The notes under the pieces were generated by a model. That model saw only the letters and a program-made list of their open reading frames with translations. It had not been told where the DNA came from and ran no database searches. Below are positions 48,614 to 58,836 of a stretch of DNA of 64,000 nt, piece by piece. The number at the start of each line of letters is the position of its first letter. The first letter of the stretch is position 1. The DNA is from Zeimonas sp046347945 (GTDB lineage Bacteria; Pseudomonadota; Gammaproteobacteria; Burkholderiales; Burkholderiaceae_E), in assembly GCA_046347945.1 (NCBI GenBank), contig JAXMFB010000013.1, positions 65,327-129,326 on the forward strand. The letters run 5' to 3'. A program made the position numbers and the translations under genes.

Positions 48614-50569
48614 TTGATCGGACTCCCGAAACGGTTTGACGCCACGGATGTCGAGCACGAGTTTCTTGCACAGTATCGGGCGTCGGGCCTGCGATTCGTG
48701 CGCTTGGCACTATTGCTTGGCGCCGGCTTGGCCGTGGTCTTCTTTGTCCTCGTGCTCTCGGTCAAGGACGACGAGTTCCCGACGAACCCGCGCCAAGCGC
48801 TCAGGTTGGGACTCTTCCTCATGATGACTTGTACGGCGATCTTGGTCGCATGGCGACCGGGTTGGGTCGTCAATCACTATGAGTTAGTCGTGGGAGGTGT
48901 CGTCTTAGCGTCATGTTTGGCGATTGGCGCCATGAGTCTTCTGCCCGCGGACGCCGAAGAACCAAGATCAGGCAGGTGGACTGTGGCAATGAGCCTCACC
49001 TGTTGGCTTGCGTATGGATTCACCCGCTTGCCAGCGCGAGTCGCCGCTGCTGCGTGCATCTTGGGCTCGACAGCCATTCTTATAAGCGCCCAAGTCTACA
49101 GTGACGACTATGTCCGCGCCTTGTTCGTCTACTTGCTGATGGCGAACCTCATCGGCTGGATCATGTCCGTCGAGATCGAGCGGCGCGAGAGGGCACTCTT
49201 CTGGAGCTCGAGGCAACTTGCCGCGGCGACGCGGGCGCTCGAGGAGATGGCCCGCAATGCCGCGGACGCTGATTCGGCCAAGACGCGGGTGTTGGCTGCG
49301 GTCAGCCACGATCTCCGCCAGCCGCTGGCGAGTCTCGCGCTCTACGCACAATTGTTGCGTGCGCGCAACGACGTCCTCGGGCCGGCCGGCCTCTCCGGCA
49401 CGGTCGACCGGCTCGACGCGTGCGTGTCCGCGCTCAGTGGAAACCTCGATCGGCTGTCGGAACTGGGCGGCTTGCGCGATCGCGGTGCGCCCGTTTCCGT
49501 CACGACGATCGACCTCGGCGGCGTGCTCGACCGCCTCGAGAGCGTGTACTCGGCCGAGGCCGCGCGGCGCGGAGCCCGGTTGGTCGTTCGCAGGCCGCGC
49601 CCGGGTCGGCAGTTCGCCGTGAGCAACGAGAACCGGCTCTGGGACGTGCTGTCCAACCTCACCGGCAATGCGCTGAAGTTCTCCGCGCCTGACCGTGGGG
49701 CCTGGGTGCTGATCCGCGTTCGCCGGTCCGGCACCTGTCTCGTGGTCGAGGTGCGCGACAACGGAATCGGAATTGCCGCGGCCGATCAACGCCGGGTCTT
49801 CGACGAGTATTTCCAGGTGGCCAATCACGCCCGCAATCCCGAGCATGGTCATGGACTCGGCCTTTCGATCGTTCGCGAGGCCGTCTCGCGAATGCCGGGC
49901 CACTCGCTCGAGCTGCGATCGCGGCTCGGGCAAGGGACCCGATTCGCGCTGACGATGCCGGCAGCGGCCCCCGTCGGTACGTTCGGCACCCCCGGCGGCG
50001 AGGCATCGCCACTCGAGGCGTACGCGGGCGCCCCATCACGCGACGTCGAGGCCCGCGCGGCCGAGCAACGCTGCGAGATGCCGGTGGCCCGATACGCAGC
50101 TGGCGTCCCTCACGACCGTGAAGTCGAGGAGCAGCGGGCTCCCGAGCGGGTCGGCGCCGCGCCGCTCGACGAGCCCCTGGCCGGCGCTTATGTCCTGTTC
50201 ATCGAGGACGACGACTCGATGCGCGACGCGCTCGGCCAGGTGCTCCGGCAATGGGGCGTCCTGGTCGATGCCGTCTCGAGCGGCGAGGAGGCGCTCGAAA
50301 CAGCCGCCCGGGCGGAACGCTCGTTCGACGCGATCGTGTCCGACTTCAGGCTGCCGGGTACCTGGGACGGACTGCGCCTGATCGACGAGCTCCGCCGCCT
50401 CGAAGGAAGGCGAACGCCGGCGATCCTGCTGTCGGGCGAGTTCCGCGTCGAGGCCCTGCGGGACGGCGCGCCCGACGACGTTCACGTGATGGCCAAGCCG
50501 CCTCAGCTGGCTCGCCTGCGCGAGTTGTTGACCGTTTTTGCCGAGGGATCCGGCGCAGTCCGGGCCTGA
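48614..50569 (+). CDS. Membrane hybrid histidine kinase with C-terminal receiver
   Basis: A 651-residue sensor kinase. The first 190 residues hold about five or six membrane segments (FVRLALLLGAGLAVVFFVLVL, LFLMMTCTAILVAW, VVGGVVLASCLAIGAM, ALFVYLLMANLIGWIM). Then a HisKA domain with AAVSHDLRQPLASLALYAQLL (phospho-His), HATPase with NLTGNALKFS, DNGIGI and GHGLGLSIV, a variable linker, and a receiver domain (FIEDDDSM, phospho-Asp in VSDFRLPG, Lys in MAKPPQ). TTG start at 48614 is spaced after AAGGA. No separate output regulator is adjacent. The membrane part has much lower G+C than the catalytic part. Confidence 0.9.
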   Translation: MIGLPKRFDATDVEHEFLAQYRASGLRFVRLALLLGAGLAVVFFVLVLSVKDDEFPTNPRQALRLGLFLMMTCTAILVAWRPGWVVNHYELVVGGVVLASCLAIGAMSLLPADAEEPRSGRWTVAMSLTCWLAYGFTRLPARVAAAACILGSTAILISAQVYSDDYVRALFVYLLMANLIGWIMSVEIERRERALFWSSRQLAAATRALEEMARNAADADSAKTRVLAAVSHDLRQPLASLALYAQLLRARNDVLGPAGLSGTVDRLDACVSALSGNLDRLSELGGLRDRGAPVSVTTIDLGGVLDRLESVYSAEAARRGARLVVRRPRPGRQFAVSNENRLWDVLSNLTGNALKFSAPDRGAWVLIRVRRSGTCLVVEVRDNGIGIAAADQRRVFDEYFQVANHARNPEHGHGLGLSIVREAVSRMPGHSLELRSRLGQGTRFALTMPAAAPVGTFGTPGGEASPLEAYAGAPSRDVEARAAEQRCEMPVARYAAGVPHDREVEEQRAPERVGAAPLDEPLAGAYVLFIEDDDSMRDALGQVLRQWGVLVDAVSSGEEALETAARAERSFDAIVSDFRLPGTWDGLRLIDELRRLEGRRTPAILLSGEFRVEALRDGAPDDVHVMAKPPQLARLRELLTVFAEGSGAVRA

Positions 50570-50591
50570 GGCGTCGCGCGCCGTCGCGCGC

Positions 50592-51797
<1,206 letters not shown>

Positions 51798-51871
51798 GGT
51801 GGGGCTCCCGGGGAGATTCAGGGCAATTCTATTATGCTGCGCGAAACCGAGGCACTTCCTGGAGCAGGACC

Positions 51872-53023
51872 ATGATCGAGCGCACGCTGTTTTCCGAAGA
51901 CCACCGCATGTTCCGCGACGCGGTCAGGCGCTTCATGGAGCAGGAGGTCGTCCCGCACCACGACCGCTGGGAGGAGCAGGGGTTCGTCGACCGCGAGGTC
52001 TGGCAGAAGGCGGGCGCGAACGGCATGCTCTGCGCCACGATGCCGGAGGCCTATGGCGGGGCAGGGGCCGACAAGCTGTATTCGATCGTGGTGATGGAGG
52101 AGACGGCGCGGGTGAACGCGACCGGCCTGGGGTTCGGCCTGCACTCCGAGATCGTGGCCCCGTACATCCTTCACTACGGATCCGAGGAGCAGAAGCGGCG
52201 ATTCCTGCCGAAGATGGCCAGCGGCGAGGCGATCGGAGCAATCGCGATGAGCGAACCTGCGGCCGGGTCCGACCTCCAGGGCGTGAAGACCACCGCCACC
52301 CGCAGCGGCGACGTCTACGTTCTCAACGGCTCGAAGACGTTCATCACCAACGGCTGGCACGCCGACGTGGTGATCGTGGTCGCCAAGACAAATCCGAAGG
52401 CGGGTGCGAAGGGCACGAGCCTGCTCCTGGTCGAGCGGGGCATGAAGGGGTTCGAGAAGGGCAAGCGCCTGAAGAAGGTGGGCATGAAGGCGCAGGACAC
52501 GTCGGAACTCTTCTTCGACAACGTCGAGGTGCCGGCGACGAACCTGCTGGGCAACGAGAACGAGGGCTTCGCCTACCTGATGCAGGAGCTGCCCTGGGAG
52601 CGCCTGCAGATCGCGATCGGTGCCGTCGAGAACGCGCAGGCGGCGATCGACTGGACCAGTGACTACGTGAAGGAGCGCAAGGTGTTCGGGACGACCGTGT
52701 CGTCGTTCCAGAACACGCGCTTCAAGCTGGCCGAACTCCAGACCGAGGTGCAGATCGCGCGCGTGTTCGTCGACAAGTGCATCGAGCTGCTGATGGCCGG
52801 CCAGCTGGACACCGCCACGGCGTCGATGGCGAAGTACTGGTGCTCGGACCTGCAGTGCAAGGTCATCGACGAGTGCGTGCAACTGCACGGCGGCTACGGC
52901 TACATGTGGGAGTACCCGATCGCGCGCGCATTCGCCGACGCGCGGGTGCAGCGGATCTACGGCGGCACCAACGAGATCATGAAGGAAGTGATCACGCGCG
53001 CGATGGGTCTCGGCGCACGCTGA
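51872..53023 (+). CDS. Acyl-CoA dehydrogenase
   Basis: A 383-residue FAD-dependent dehydrogenase introducing the 2,3-double bond in acyl-CoA. Motifs: EAYGGAGADKLYS, the FAD/substrate block IAMSEPAAGSDLQGVKTTA, FITNGWHADVVIVVAKT, the QLHGGYGYMWEYPIARAFADARVQRIYGGTNEIMK C-terminal signature. ATG 51872 follows GGAGCAGGACC; a TATTAT at about 51829 may be its -10. It faces away from the thiolase, sharing a 74-bp promoter region, so both beta-oxidation genes may be controlled together. Confidence 0.93.
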   Translation: MIERTLFSEDHRMFRDAVRRFMEQEVVPHHDRWEEQGFVDREVWQKAGANGMLCATMPEAYGGAGADKLYSIVVMEETARVNATGLGFGLHSEIVAPYILHYGSEEQKRRFLPKMASGEAIGAIAMSEPAAGSDLQGVKTTATRSGDVYVLNGSKTFITNGWHADVVIVVAKTNPKAGAKGTSLLLVERGMKGFEKGKRLKKVGMKAQDTSELFFDNVEVPATNLLGNENEGFAYLMQELPWERLQIAIGAVENAQAAIDWTSDYVKERKVFGTTVSSFQNTRFKLAELQTEVQIARVFVDKCIELLMAGQLDTATASMAKYWCSDLQCKVIDECVQLHGGYGYMWEYPIARAFADARVQRIYGGTNEIMKEVITRAMGLGAR

Positions 53024-53029
53024 AGAACA

Positions 53030-53090
53030 AGAGGGCCGCCCGAAGGCGGCCCTCTGTTCGAACCGGGCCGCCCGAAGGCCGTCCGGTTCG
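53030..53090 (+). terminator. Two consecutive hairpins after the acyl-CoA dehydrogenase
   Basis: AGAGGGCCGCC (53030-53040), loop CGAA, GGCGGCCCTCT (53045-53055) is a perfect 11-bp stem. CGAACCGG (53059-53066) and CCGGTTCG (53083-53090) form a second stem. Both contain the same 15-mer GGGCCGCCCGAAGGC (53033-53047 and 53065-53079), a direct repeat. There is no T run. They lie between two convergent genes. Confidence 0.75.
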
Positions 53091-53113
53091 ACGGGGCTCC
53101 GCGCCCCGGGCGT

Positions 53114-54277
53114 TCAGTCGCCCTTGAAGTAGTCCGAGACGACCTTCCAGCGGCCGTCCTGGATCTGCGAGAGCCGCGACAGGTTGTTGCCCAGGCGCTT
53201 CTTCGGCCCGAAGGTCATCTCGGCGCTGCCGAAGATGTCGGTCGGGATGGTCATCGTGTCCATCGCCTTGATGAACGAGTCGGTGGTCAGGTTCGGGCCC
53301 GCCTTGGTCGCGGCGCGAATGAACGCGTCCACCGCCAGGTAGCCGTAGACCGAGAACACGGTCGGATCCTCGTTGAACTTGGTCTTGTACTTGTTCGCCC
53401 AGAATCGGATCGGCTGCGAGCTCTCGTCGAGGTACGGTTGCTGCACCGTCATGGTCGCGTACAGGCCGTCCATGGCCTTGCCGCCGAGCTTGTGGATCAG
53501 GTCGGTGTACGACGCGCTCGAGCCGAGGAAGACCGGGTTGAAGCCGGTCTTGCGCGACTCGCCGATGACGCCGATCGTTTCGCGGATGATGGTGCCCAGC
53601 ACTACCATGTCGCACCCGGCGGACTTCATGCGGGCGACCTGCGAGGAGAAGTCGGTCGCGCCGCGCTTGTACGAAGTCTTCTCGGCGAGCTGCATGCCGA
53701 TCGTCTTCAGCCCGGCTTCGGCGCCGCGCAGCACCTCGAGCCCGAACTCGTCGTCCTGGTAGACCGAGCAGACCTTCTTCGCGCCCTTGTCCTTGGCCAG
53801 CTTTGGTGCCGCGTGGCGGATCTGGTCGTAGTAGGTGGCCGCGAACGAGTACTTCAGGCGATGGAACGGCTCGTACATCTCGCGAGCAGCGGTGATCGGG
53901 AAGAAGTTGATGACGTTCTTCTCGAACTGGATCGGCATGGCCGCCATGTTCTGCGCGGTGCCGATGTGGGCCACCATCGCGAAGATCTTGTCCTGGTTGA
54001 CCAGCTTCTGGGCCGCCAGCACGGCGCGGCGCGGGTCGTAACCGGAGTCCTCGACGATCAGGCGGAGCTTGCGGCCGTTGATGCCGCCCTGCTCGTTGAC
54101 CTCGTCGACGCGCAGCATCATCCCGAGGCGATCCTGCTTGCCGAAGCCGGCGAGCGGGCCCGAAAGGTCCTGGATCGAGCCGATGACGATCTCGTCCTTC
54201 GTGACGCCCTGGCTCTGGGCGAGCGCCAACGGTGCGCTCAGGGCGAGCGCCAGTGCAACAGCGGTGCGTTTCATCAT
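53114..54277 (-). CDS. Liv-type ABC transporter substrate-binding protein
   Basis: A 387-residue periplasmic binding protein of the LivJ fold. Signal peptide KRTAVALALALSAPLALAQ, then VTKDEIVIGSIQDLSGPLAGFGKQ, typical for this class, with YDPRRAVLAAQKLVNQDKIFAMV. The start is ATG 54275-54277, six bases after AAGGAG. It is the last gene of a minus-strand operon livH-livM-livG-livF-acyl-CoA ligase-binding protein. The ligase next to it suggests the ligand is an organic acid to be CoA-activated (aromatic, fatty or branched) and not leucine itself. Confidence 0.9.
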   Translation of the reverse strand: MMKRTAVALALALSAPLALAQSQGVTKDEIVIGSIQDLSGPLAGFGKQDRLGMMLRVDEVNEQGGINGRKLRLIVEDSGYDPRRAVLAAQKLVNQDKIFAMVAHIGTAQNMAAMPIQFEKNVINFFPITAAREMYEPFHRLKYSFAATYYDQIRHAAPKLAKDKGAKKVCSVYQDDEFGLEVLRGAEAGLKTIGMQLAEKTSYKRGATDFSSQVARMKSAGCDMVVLGTIIRETIGVIGESRKTGFNPVFLGSSASYTDLIHKLGGKAMDGLYATMTVQQPYLDESSQPIRFWANKYKTKFNEDPTVFSVYGYLAVDAFIRAATKAGPNLTTDSFIKAMDTMTIPTDIFGSAEMTFGPKKRLGNNLSRLSQIQDGRWKVVSDYFKGD

Positions 54278-54321
54278 TTGCATCTCCTTTCCACCAGACA
54301 CGGATTCGGGTCGTGCGACCG

Positions 54322-56184
54322 TCAGCCTCCCTTGTACATCGAATCGATGAGCTCGGCGTATTTCTTTTCGACGAACTTGCGCTTGAGCTTCATCGTCGGT
54401 GTCAACTCCTCGTCTTCCGCCCCCAGTTGCGTTTCGAGCAGCCGGAAGGTCTTGACCTGCTCGACGCGGGCGAACTTGCGGTTCACGCGGTCGATCTCGC
54501 CCTGGATCAGCGCGAGCACCTCCTTCGCGCGGGTCAGGCTCGCGTAGTTCGAGAACGGCACGTCGTGGTCCTGCGCGTACTTCTCGACGTTCTCCTGGTC
54601 GATCATCACCAGCGCGGTGAGATAGGGGCGCTTGTCGCCGATGATCACGGCGTCGGTGATGTACGGCGAGAACTTGAGCTCGTTCTCGATTTCGCTCGGC
54701 GTCACGTTCTTGCCGCCGGCCGTGATGATGATGTCCTTCATCCGGTCGGTGATGCGGAAGTAGCCGTCGCCGTCGACCGTGCCGACGTCGCCGGTGTGCA
54801 GCCAGCCGTCCGCGTCGATCGTCTCGGCGGTCTTCTCGGGCTGGTTCAGGTACCCGATGAAGACGTTCGGCCCCCGGATCAGCAGCTCGCCGGTGGCCGG
54901 ATCGACCTTGACCTCGTTGTAGGCCGTCGCGGGGCCGATCGAGCCGGGCTTGATGCGATCCGCGGGCATCCCGGTCGAGGCGCCGCACGACTCGGTCTGG
55001 CCCCAGACCTCGAGCATCGGCACGCCGAGCGCCAGATACCATCGCACGAGGTCCGGCGAGATCGGCGCGGCGCCCGTGACGAGGTAGCGTGACCGGTGGA
55101 TGCCGATCATCTTGCGCACGTTGTCCAGCGCGAGCACGCGCGCGATGCGGAACGCCACCTTCAGCGTGATCGGGACGGGGCGCCCCTCGAGGACGCGCTC
55201 GGCCACGCGTTGCCCGACCCCGAGCGCCCAGCGGTAGGCCAGTTGCTGCAGGCGCGAGGCTTCGGCGATCGCGATCGACACCGCCGAATAGAATTTCTCC
55301 CAGACCCGCGGCACGGCGACGAACACGGTCGGTGCGATCTCGCGCACGTTCTCCGGGACGGTATCGGGGTTCTCGACGAAGTTCAGCCTGGCGCCCGCAT
55401 AGATGGCGAAGTACTCGCCGCCCAGGCGCTCTGCCACGTGGCACAGCGGCAGGAAGCACATCCGCTCGTCGTTCTCGGTCTGCGAGATGAGCAGGTTGAA
55501 GCCGCGGATCGTGTAGACGACGTTGCGGTGGCTGAGCATCGCCCCTTTCGGGCGGCCGGTGGTCCCGGAGGTGTAGATGAGGATCGCGAGGTCTTCCGGC
55601 CGGGGGGCCATGACGCGCGCATCGAACTCGCCGGGGTTGGCGGCGTCGTGGCGGGCGCCGAGTTCGCGCAGCGCCTGCAGGCTCGTGACCATCGGGTCGT
55701 GGAAGTGGTGCAGCCCGTCCATGTCGAAGACGACGATCCTGCGCAGCAACGGCAGGGCGCCTCGCACTTCGAGCACCTTGTCGAGTTGCTCGTCGTCTTC
55801 GACGAAGACGACGACGGTGCGCGAGTCTTCGCACAGGTACTGGACCTGGGCCGGGGAGTCGGTGGGATAGATGCCGTTCGAGACGCCGGCCGCGCACAGC
55901 ACGCCGAGGTCGGCGATGACCCACTCGACCACGGTGTTCGACAGGATCGAGGCGCGCTCGCCCGGCTCGAAGCCCAGCGCCGCGAGCCCCATCGCGACTT
56001 CCCGCACCGCGCGGCCGGTGTCGTTCCACGTCCAGCTGCGCCAGATGCCGAGGTCCTTCTCGCGCATGAACACCGCGTCGCCGCGCTTCGCGACCGCGTT
56101 GCCGAACAGCACGGGCAGCGTCTCGCCCGGCACGACGACGGTCGGGTTGGGGCGAATGCTGCTCAGGTCCCAGAGTACGCTCAT
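54322..56184 (-). CDS. AMP-dependent acyl-CoA synthetase (long-chain fatty acid type)
   Basis: A 620-residue adenylate-forming enzyme that activates a carboxylic acid to its CoA thioester. Motifs: P-loop-like LIYTSGTTGRPKGAM, the AMP-binding VWGQTESCGAS, GWLHTGDVG, and the hinge ITDRMKDIIITAGGKNVTPSEIEN. The length and the C-terminal half (TPTMKLKRKFVEKKY) fit the FadD15/long-chain group. It lies inside the Liv transport operon, 4 bp after livF, so import and activation are likely linked. Confidence 0.92.
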   Translation of the reverse strand: MSVLWDLSSIRPNPTVVVPGETLPVLFGNAVAKRGDAVFMREKDLGIWRSWTWNDTGRAVREVAMGLAALGFEPGERASILSNTVVEWVIADLGVLCAAGVSNGIYPTDSPAQVQYLCEDSRTVVVFVEDDEQLDKVLEVRGALPLLRRIVVFDMDGLHHFHDPMVTSLQALRELGARHDAANPGEFDARVMAPRPEDLAILIYTSGTTGRPKGAMLSHRNVVYTIRGFNLLISQTENDERMCFLPLCHVAERLGGEYFAIYAGARLNFVENPDTVPENVREIAPTVFVAVPRVWEKFYSAVSIAIAEASRLQQLAYRWALGVGQRVAERVLEGRPVPITLKVAFRIARVLALDNVRKMIGIHRSRYLVTGAAPISPDLVRWYLALGVPMLEVWGQTESCGASTGMPADRIKPGSIGPATAYNEVKVDPATGELLIRGPNVFIGYLNQPEKTAETIDADGWLHTGDVGTVDGDGYFRITDRMKDIIITAGGKNVTPSEIENELKFSPYITDAVIIGDKRPYLTALVMIDQENVEKYAQDHDVPFSNYASLTRAKEVLALIQGEIDRVNRKFARVEQVKTFRLLETQLGAEDEELTPTMKLKRKFVEKKYAELIDSMYKGG

Positions 56185-56188
56185 GCGC

Positions 56189-56962
56189 TCACCGCCAGGT
56201 CTTCCGCTTCTTCCAGCGCCGCTCGCCGCGCGCGCCGCTTTCCTTGATGCCGAGATAGAACTCGCGGATGTCTTCCTTCTCGCGCAGCGCCGCGCAACTG
56301 TCCTCCATGACGATGCGCCCGTTCTCGAGCACGTAGCCGTAGTCGGCGGCATTGAGCGCCATGTTGGCGTTCTGCTCGACCAGCAGCATCGTCGTCCCGC
56401 GCTCGCGGTTGATGCGCACGACGATCTCGAAGATCTCCCTGGTGAGCTTGGGTGAAAGTCCGAGGCTGGGTTCGTCGAGCAGGATCAGCCGCGGCGCGGC
56501 CATGATCGCGCGCGAAATCGCCAGCATCTGCTGCTGGCCGCCCGAGAGCAGCCCCGCGTCCTGCGACGCGCGCTCGCGCAGGATCGGAAAGTAGTCGAAT
56601 ACGGCCTCCAGGTCGCGTTCGACGCCGTCGCGGTCCTTGCGGGTGTAGGCGCCCATCATCAGGTTGTCGCGCACCGACAGCAGCGGGAAGACCTCGCGCC
56701 CCTCGGGGACGTGGCACAGCCCGCGCTGGACGATCAGGGCGGGATCGCGGGCGGTGATGTTCTCGCCGTGGAATTCGATCGAGCCCTTGCGCGGGTCGAT
56801 GATCCCGGAGATGGTCTTCAGGATGGTGGTCTTGCCCGCGCCGTTGGAGCCCAGCACGGTGGCGATCTCGCCTTCGCGCACCTGCAGGCTCACGCCGCGG
56901 ATCGCCTTGATGGGGCCGTAGGCGCTCTCGACGTTGAGCAGCTTGAGGATGACCTCGCTCAC
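56189..56962 (-). CDS. livF: Liv-type ABC transporter ATPase (LivF)
   Basis: A 257-residue ATPase with Walker A GSNGAGKTT, signature LLSGGQQQ, Walker B LILLDEPSLGL and the LivF-typical NANMALNAADYGYVLENG. The start is GTG 56960-56962, overlapping the livG stop (GTGA). It has a slightly longer basic C-terminus (GERRWKKRKTWR) than usual. Part of the Liv operon with livG, livM, livH. Confidence 0.93.
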   Translation of the reverse strand: MSEVILKLLNVESAYGPIKAIRGVSLQVREGEIATVLGSNGAGKTTILKTISGIIDPRKGSIEFHGENITARDPALIVQRGLCHVPEGREVFPLLSVRDNLMMGAYTRKDRDGVERDLEAVFDYFPILRERASQDAGLLSGGQQQMLAISRAIMAAPRLILLDEPSLGLSPKLTREIFEIVVRINRERGTTMLLVEQNANMALNAADYGYVLENGRIVMEDSCAALREKEDIREFYLGIKESGARGERRWKKRKTWR

Positions 56963-57759
56963 GCCACGGGCCTCCGCAGCGAAGTCGCGTCGTCGGCGGT
57001 GCCGAGATACGCCTCGACGACGCCGGGGTGTCCCTGCACGTCGGCCGGCGTGCCCAGCGCGAGTACTTCGCCCTGGTTCATCGCCAGGACCCGGTCCGAC
57101 ACCTTCGACACGAGCGACATGTCGTGCTCGACCATCAGCACGGTGATGCCGAGGTCGTCGCGGATGTCCTGGATCCAGAACGCCATGTCCCCGGTCTCCT
57201 CGACGTTCAGGCCGGACGACGGCTCGTCGAGCAGCAGCAGCTTCGGCTCGGTGGCCAGCGCGCGCGCAAGCTCGACGACCTTGCGCACGCCGTACGGCAG
57301 GCCGGCCACCATCGTGTCGCGGTAGTGCTGCAGGTCGAGGAAGTCGATCACCTCCTCGACCTTGCGCCGGGTCTCGCGCTCGGCGGCGCGCACCGACGGC
57401 GCGAAGACGATCTCGCTCCAGAAGCCGCTGCGGCGGTGGATGTGCCGCCCGATCAGCAGGTTCTGCAGCACGGTGGCGTGCTCGAACAGCTCGATGTTCT
57501 GGAAGGTGCGCGCGATGCCCAGGCCGGCGATGCGGTGCGGCGCCACCGCGCGCAGCGGCTGGCCGTCGAAGTCGATCGATCCGGAGGTGGCGACGTAGAT
57601 GCGGCTGATCAGGTTGAAGACCGTCGTCTTGCCGGCGCCGTTCGGTCCGATCAGCGTGAACACCTCGCCGCGCCGAACGTCGAAGCTGACGTCGTTCACG
57701 GCCAGCACGCCGCCGAAGCGCACGGTCAGGTTGCGGGCGTCGAGCAGCACGTCGCTCAT
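56959..57759 (-). CDS. livG: Liv-type ABC transporter ATPase (LivG)
   Basis: A 266-residue ATPase with Walker A GPNGAGKTT, Q-loop region IARTFQNIELFEHATVLQN, Walker B LLLDEPSSGLN and switch His in VEHDMSLV. The signature reads LPYGVRK instead of LSGGQ, a deviation common in LivG. Its ATG overlaps the livM stop (ATGA), its TGA overlaps the livF GTG. Confidence 0.93.
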   Translation of the reverse strand: MSDVLLDARNLTVRFGGVLAVNDVSFDVRRGEVFTLIGPNGAGKTTVFNLISRIYVATSGSIDFDGQPLRAVAPHRIAGLGIARTFQNIELFEHATVLQNLLIGRHIHRRSGFWSEIVFAPSVRAAERETRRKVEEVIDFLDLQHYRDTMVAGLPYGVRKVVELARALATEPKLLLLDEPSSGLNVEETGDMAFWIQDIRDDLGITVLMVEHDMSLVSKVSDRVLAMNQGEVLALGTPADVQGHPGVVEAYLGTADDATSLRRPVA

Positions 57760-58832
57760 CGGAGCCGATCCGACTTCTGGAAGGCCTTCTGCCGCTTGAA
57801 CAGGCCCCGGCGGTAGAACGGGAACAGCTGGAACCAGGTGCGGATCTTCAGCCAGCGCCCGTACAGGCCAAGCGGCTCGAACAGCACGAACGCGATCAGG
57901 ACGGCGCCGTAGACTACGCCCTGCAGGCCCACCGCCTGGCCGATCGACGGGGGCAGCAGGTCCTTGGCGAGCGAGATCATCTGCGGCATCGTGATGAGGA
58001 ACGCGGCGCCGAGGAACGCCCCGTGGATCGAGCCCAGGCCCCCGATCACCACCATCAGCAGCAGGTCGATCGACTGGATGATCCCGAACTGGTCGGGCGA
58101 CAGGAAGCGGATCTGGTGTGCGTAGAGCGCCCCGCCCACGCCGGCGAGCGCAGCCGAGATCATGAACGACATCGTCTTGTAGCGCGCCAGGTGGATGCCC
58201 ATGCTCTGGGCCGAGATCTCGGAATCGCGGATCGCGACGAACGCCCGGCCGGTCGGCGAGCGCAGCAGGTTGAGCACGGCCAGCGTGCAGACGATCGCGC
58301 ACACCAGGCAGACGAAGTAGAACGACGCGGCGGTGTCGGCCTTCCAGCCGAAGACGTCGATGCTCGGCACCGACTTGCCGGCGTTGCCGCCGGTCACGCT
58401 CTCCCAGCGCGCGAGCACCTCCTCGACGATGAAGCCGAAGGCGAGGGTGGCGATGCCGAGGTAGATGCCCTTCACGCGAAGCGCCGGCAGCCCGACGATC
58501 GCGCCCACCGCCGCGGACAATCCGGCCGCCGCGGCGATCGACAGCGGAAACGGCCAGCCCATCGACGCGAGCACCGTCTGCGTGTAGGCGCCGACGCCGA
58601 GGAACGCCGCGTGGCCGATGGAGAACAGGCCGGTGAATCCGGCGAGCAGCATCAGCCCCAGCCCGACGATCCCGTAGATCAGGATGAACGTGACCTGCGC
58701 CAGCCAGTACTCGGGCAGGCCCCAGGGGGCGAGGAGCAGGGCGATCACGAGCGCCGAATACCAGAAGCGGTGCCCGCCGTGCCTGGCGAGGTCGATGTCC
58801 TGGTCGTAGCTGGTCTTGAAGATGAAGCGCAC
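57756..58832 (-). CDS. livM: Liv-type ABC transporter permease (LivM)
   Basis: A 358-residue permease with about nine hydrophobic segments, the LivM-type GFTGLFSIGHAAFLGVGAYTQ, and the cytoplasmic coupling block VAIRDSEISAQSMGIHLARYKTMSFMISAALAGVGGALYAH. It starts 4 bp after the livH stop and overlaps livG by the ATGA motif. Confidence 0.93.
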   Translation of the reverse strand: MRFIFKTSYDQDIDLARHGGHRFWYSALVIALLLAPWGLPEYWLAQVTFILIYGIVGLGLMLLAGFTGLFSIGHAAFLGVGAYTQTVLASMGWPFPLSIAAAAGLSAAVGAIVGLPALRVKGIYLGIATLAFGFIVEEVLARWESVTGGNAGKSVPSIDVFGWKADTAASFYFVCLVCAIVCTLAVLNLLRSPTGRAFVAIRDSEISAQSMGIHLARYKTMSFMISAALAGVGGALYAHQIRFLSPDQFGIIQSIDLLLMVVIGGLGSIHGAFLGAAFLITMPQMISLAKDLLPPSIGQAVGLQGVVYGAVLIAFVLFEPLGLYGRWLKIRTWFQLFPFYRRGLFKRQKAFQKSDRLR

Positions 58833-58836
58833 GGGG

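Noticed and set aside
53056..53066. GTTCGAACC as a tRNA T-loop
   Set aside because: No acceptor, D or anticodon arm surrounds it; it belongs to the second hairpin of the duplicated element.
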